Below, in pieces: positions 7,097-7,223 of a stretch of DNA of 7,223 nucleotides. Below the pieces are notes generated by a model. That model was not told the DNA's origin, searched no databases, and saw only the letters and a list, made by a program, of their open reading frames with translations. Where the stretch lies: positions 1 to 7,223 of the forward strand of contig JAGHAJ010000223.1 in the NCBI GenBank assembly GCA_021161545.1, read 5' to 3'. Each line of letters begins with the position of its first letter. Position 1 is the first letter of the stretch. This stretch comes from Synergistota bacterium. GTDB taxonomy: Bacteria > Synergistota > JAGHAJ01. The position numbers were made by a program, and so were the translations under genes.

Positions 7097-7223
7097 GAGA
7101 ATACCAAACAGGACACTGGTTAGGTATGATATCGTGCTTGGCGAGGAAGCAGGTAATATCATTGCTTATTCCACATTTGAAGGACTACGATCCCCGATAA
7201 GGGTAGATAACAAAATAGTCATA
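7071..7223 (+). CDS. N-terminal fragment of a DUF402-like protein (3' end outside window)
   Basis: After a TAA at 7050-7052 this frame stays open to the window edge, while the other two plus frames contain stops. The best start is TTG at 7071, with GGGAAAGG at 7053-7060 about ten bases upstream. That gives 51 codons and a 26-base overlap with the end of the permease gene. The protein begins MKQIRLIYRRIPNRTLVRYD and ends SPIRVDNKIVI at the edge. The basic Y-x-R-x-P-x-R opening, followed by alternating hydrophobic strands and an I-R-V-D-x-x-I-V-I segment, resembles the start of DUF402 domains. Those occur in FAU-1-like RNA-binding and nucleotide-phosphatase proteins. The match is from memory of the family pattern and the conserved C-terminal acidic residues of the domain lie beyond the window. 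It is a real coding candidate and probably the next gene of the same operon; its function is unassigned. Confidence 0.6.
   Translation, partial: MKQIRLIYRRIPNRTLVRYDIVLGEEAGNIIAYSTFEGLRSPIRVDNKIVI

Overview
This AT-rich window reads entirely on the plus strand. It holds the 3' end of one gene, a compact four-gene operon, and the first 51 codons of a sixth gene. The organism is probably a diderm bacterium, because the operon encodes a complete tripartite efflux pump: an outer-membrane TolC-type channel, a periplasmic adaptor and an inner-membrane RND permease. Purine-rich coding strands, heavy use of ATA for Ile and AGA/AGG for Arg, and short intergenic spacing resemble thermophilic bacteria such as Aquificota or uncultured thermophile lineages. 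That placement is an impression from reading the codons, not a calculation, and no species can be named.

Layout. Positions 2-496 are the C-terminal 164 codons of a right-handed parallel beta-helix protein with regular coils of about 22 residues. A 78-base gap follows, carrying a likely extended -10 promoter and a strong ribosome binding site. Then come a class I/II PLP aminotransferase (575-1732, TTG start), a TolC-family outer-membrane protein (1729-2982), an RND adaptor/membrane-fusion protein (2979-4046, GTG start) and an RND permease (4043-7096). Each of the three junctions in this set is a 4-base NTGA stop/start overlap. At the 3' edge a gene not yet complete (7071 to beyond 7223) starts inside the permease gene; its N-terminus resembles DUF402 proteins.

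How they work together. Adaptor, channel and permease should form one trans-envelope pump. The aminotransferase is the first gene of the same probable transcript and its stop overlaps the channel start, so its expression is tied to the pump. Whether it shares a substrate pathway with the pump is inference.

The most notable point is in the permease. The TM4 position that carries the paired Asp of AcrB (D407/D408) is Asn-Asn (N399/N400), and the TM10 Lys (K940) position is also Asn (N916). The canonical proton-relay side chains are therefore absent, although the fold is otherwise full length and intact. No CRISPR array, RNA gene, insertion sequence or convincing terminator was seen.
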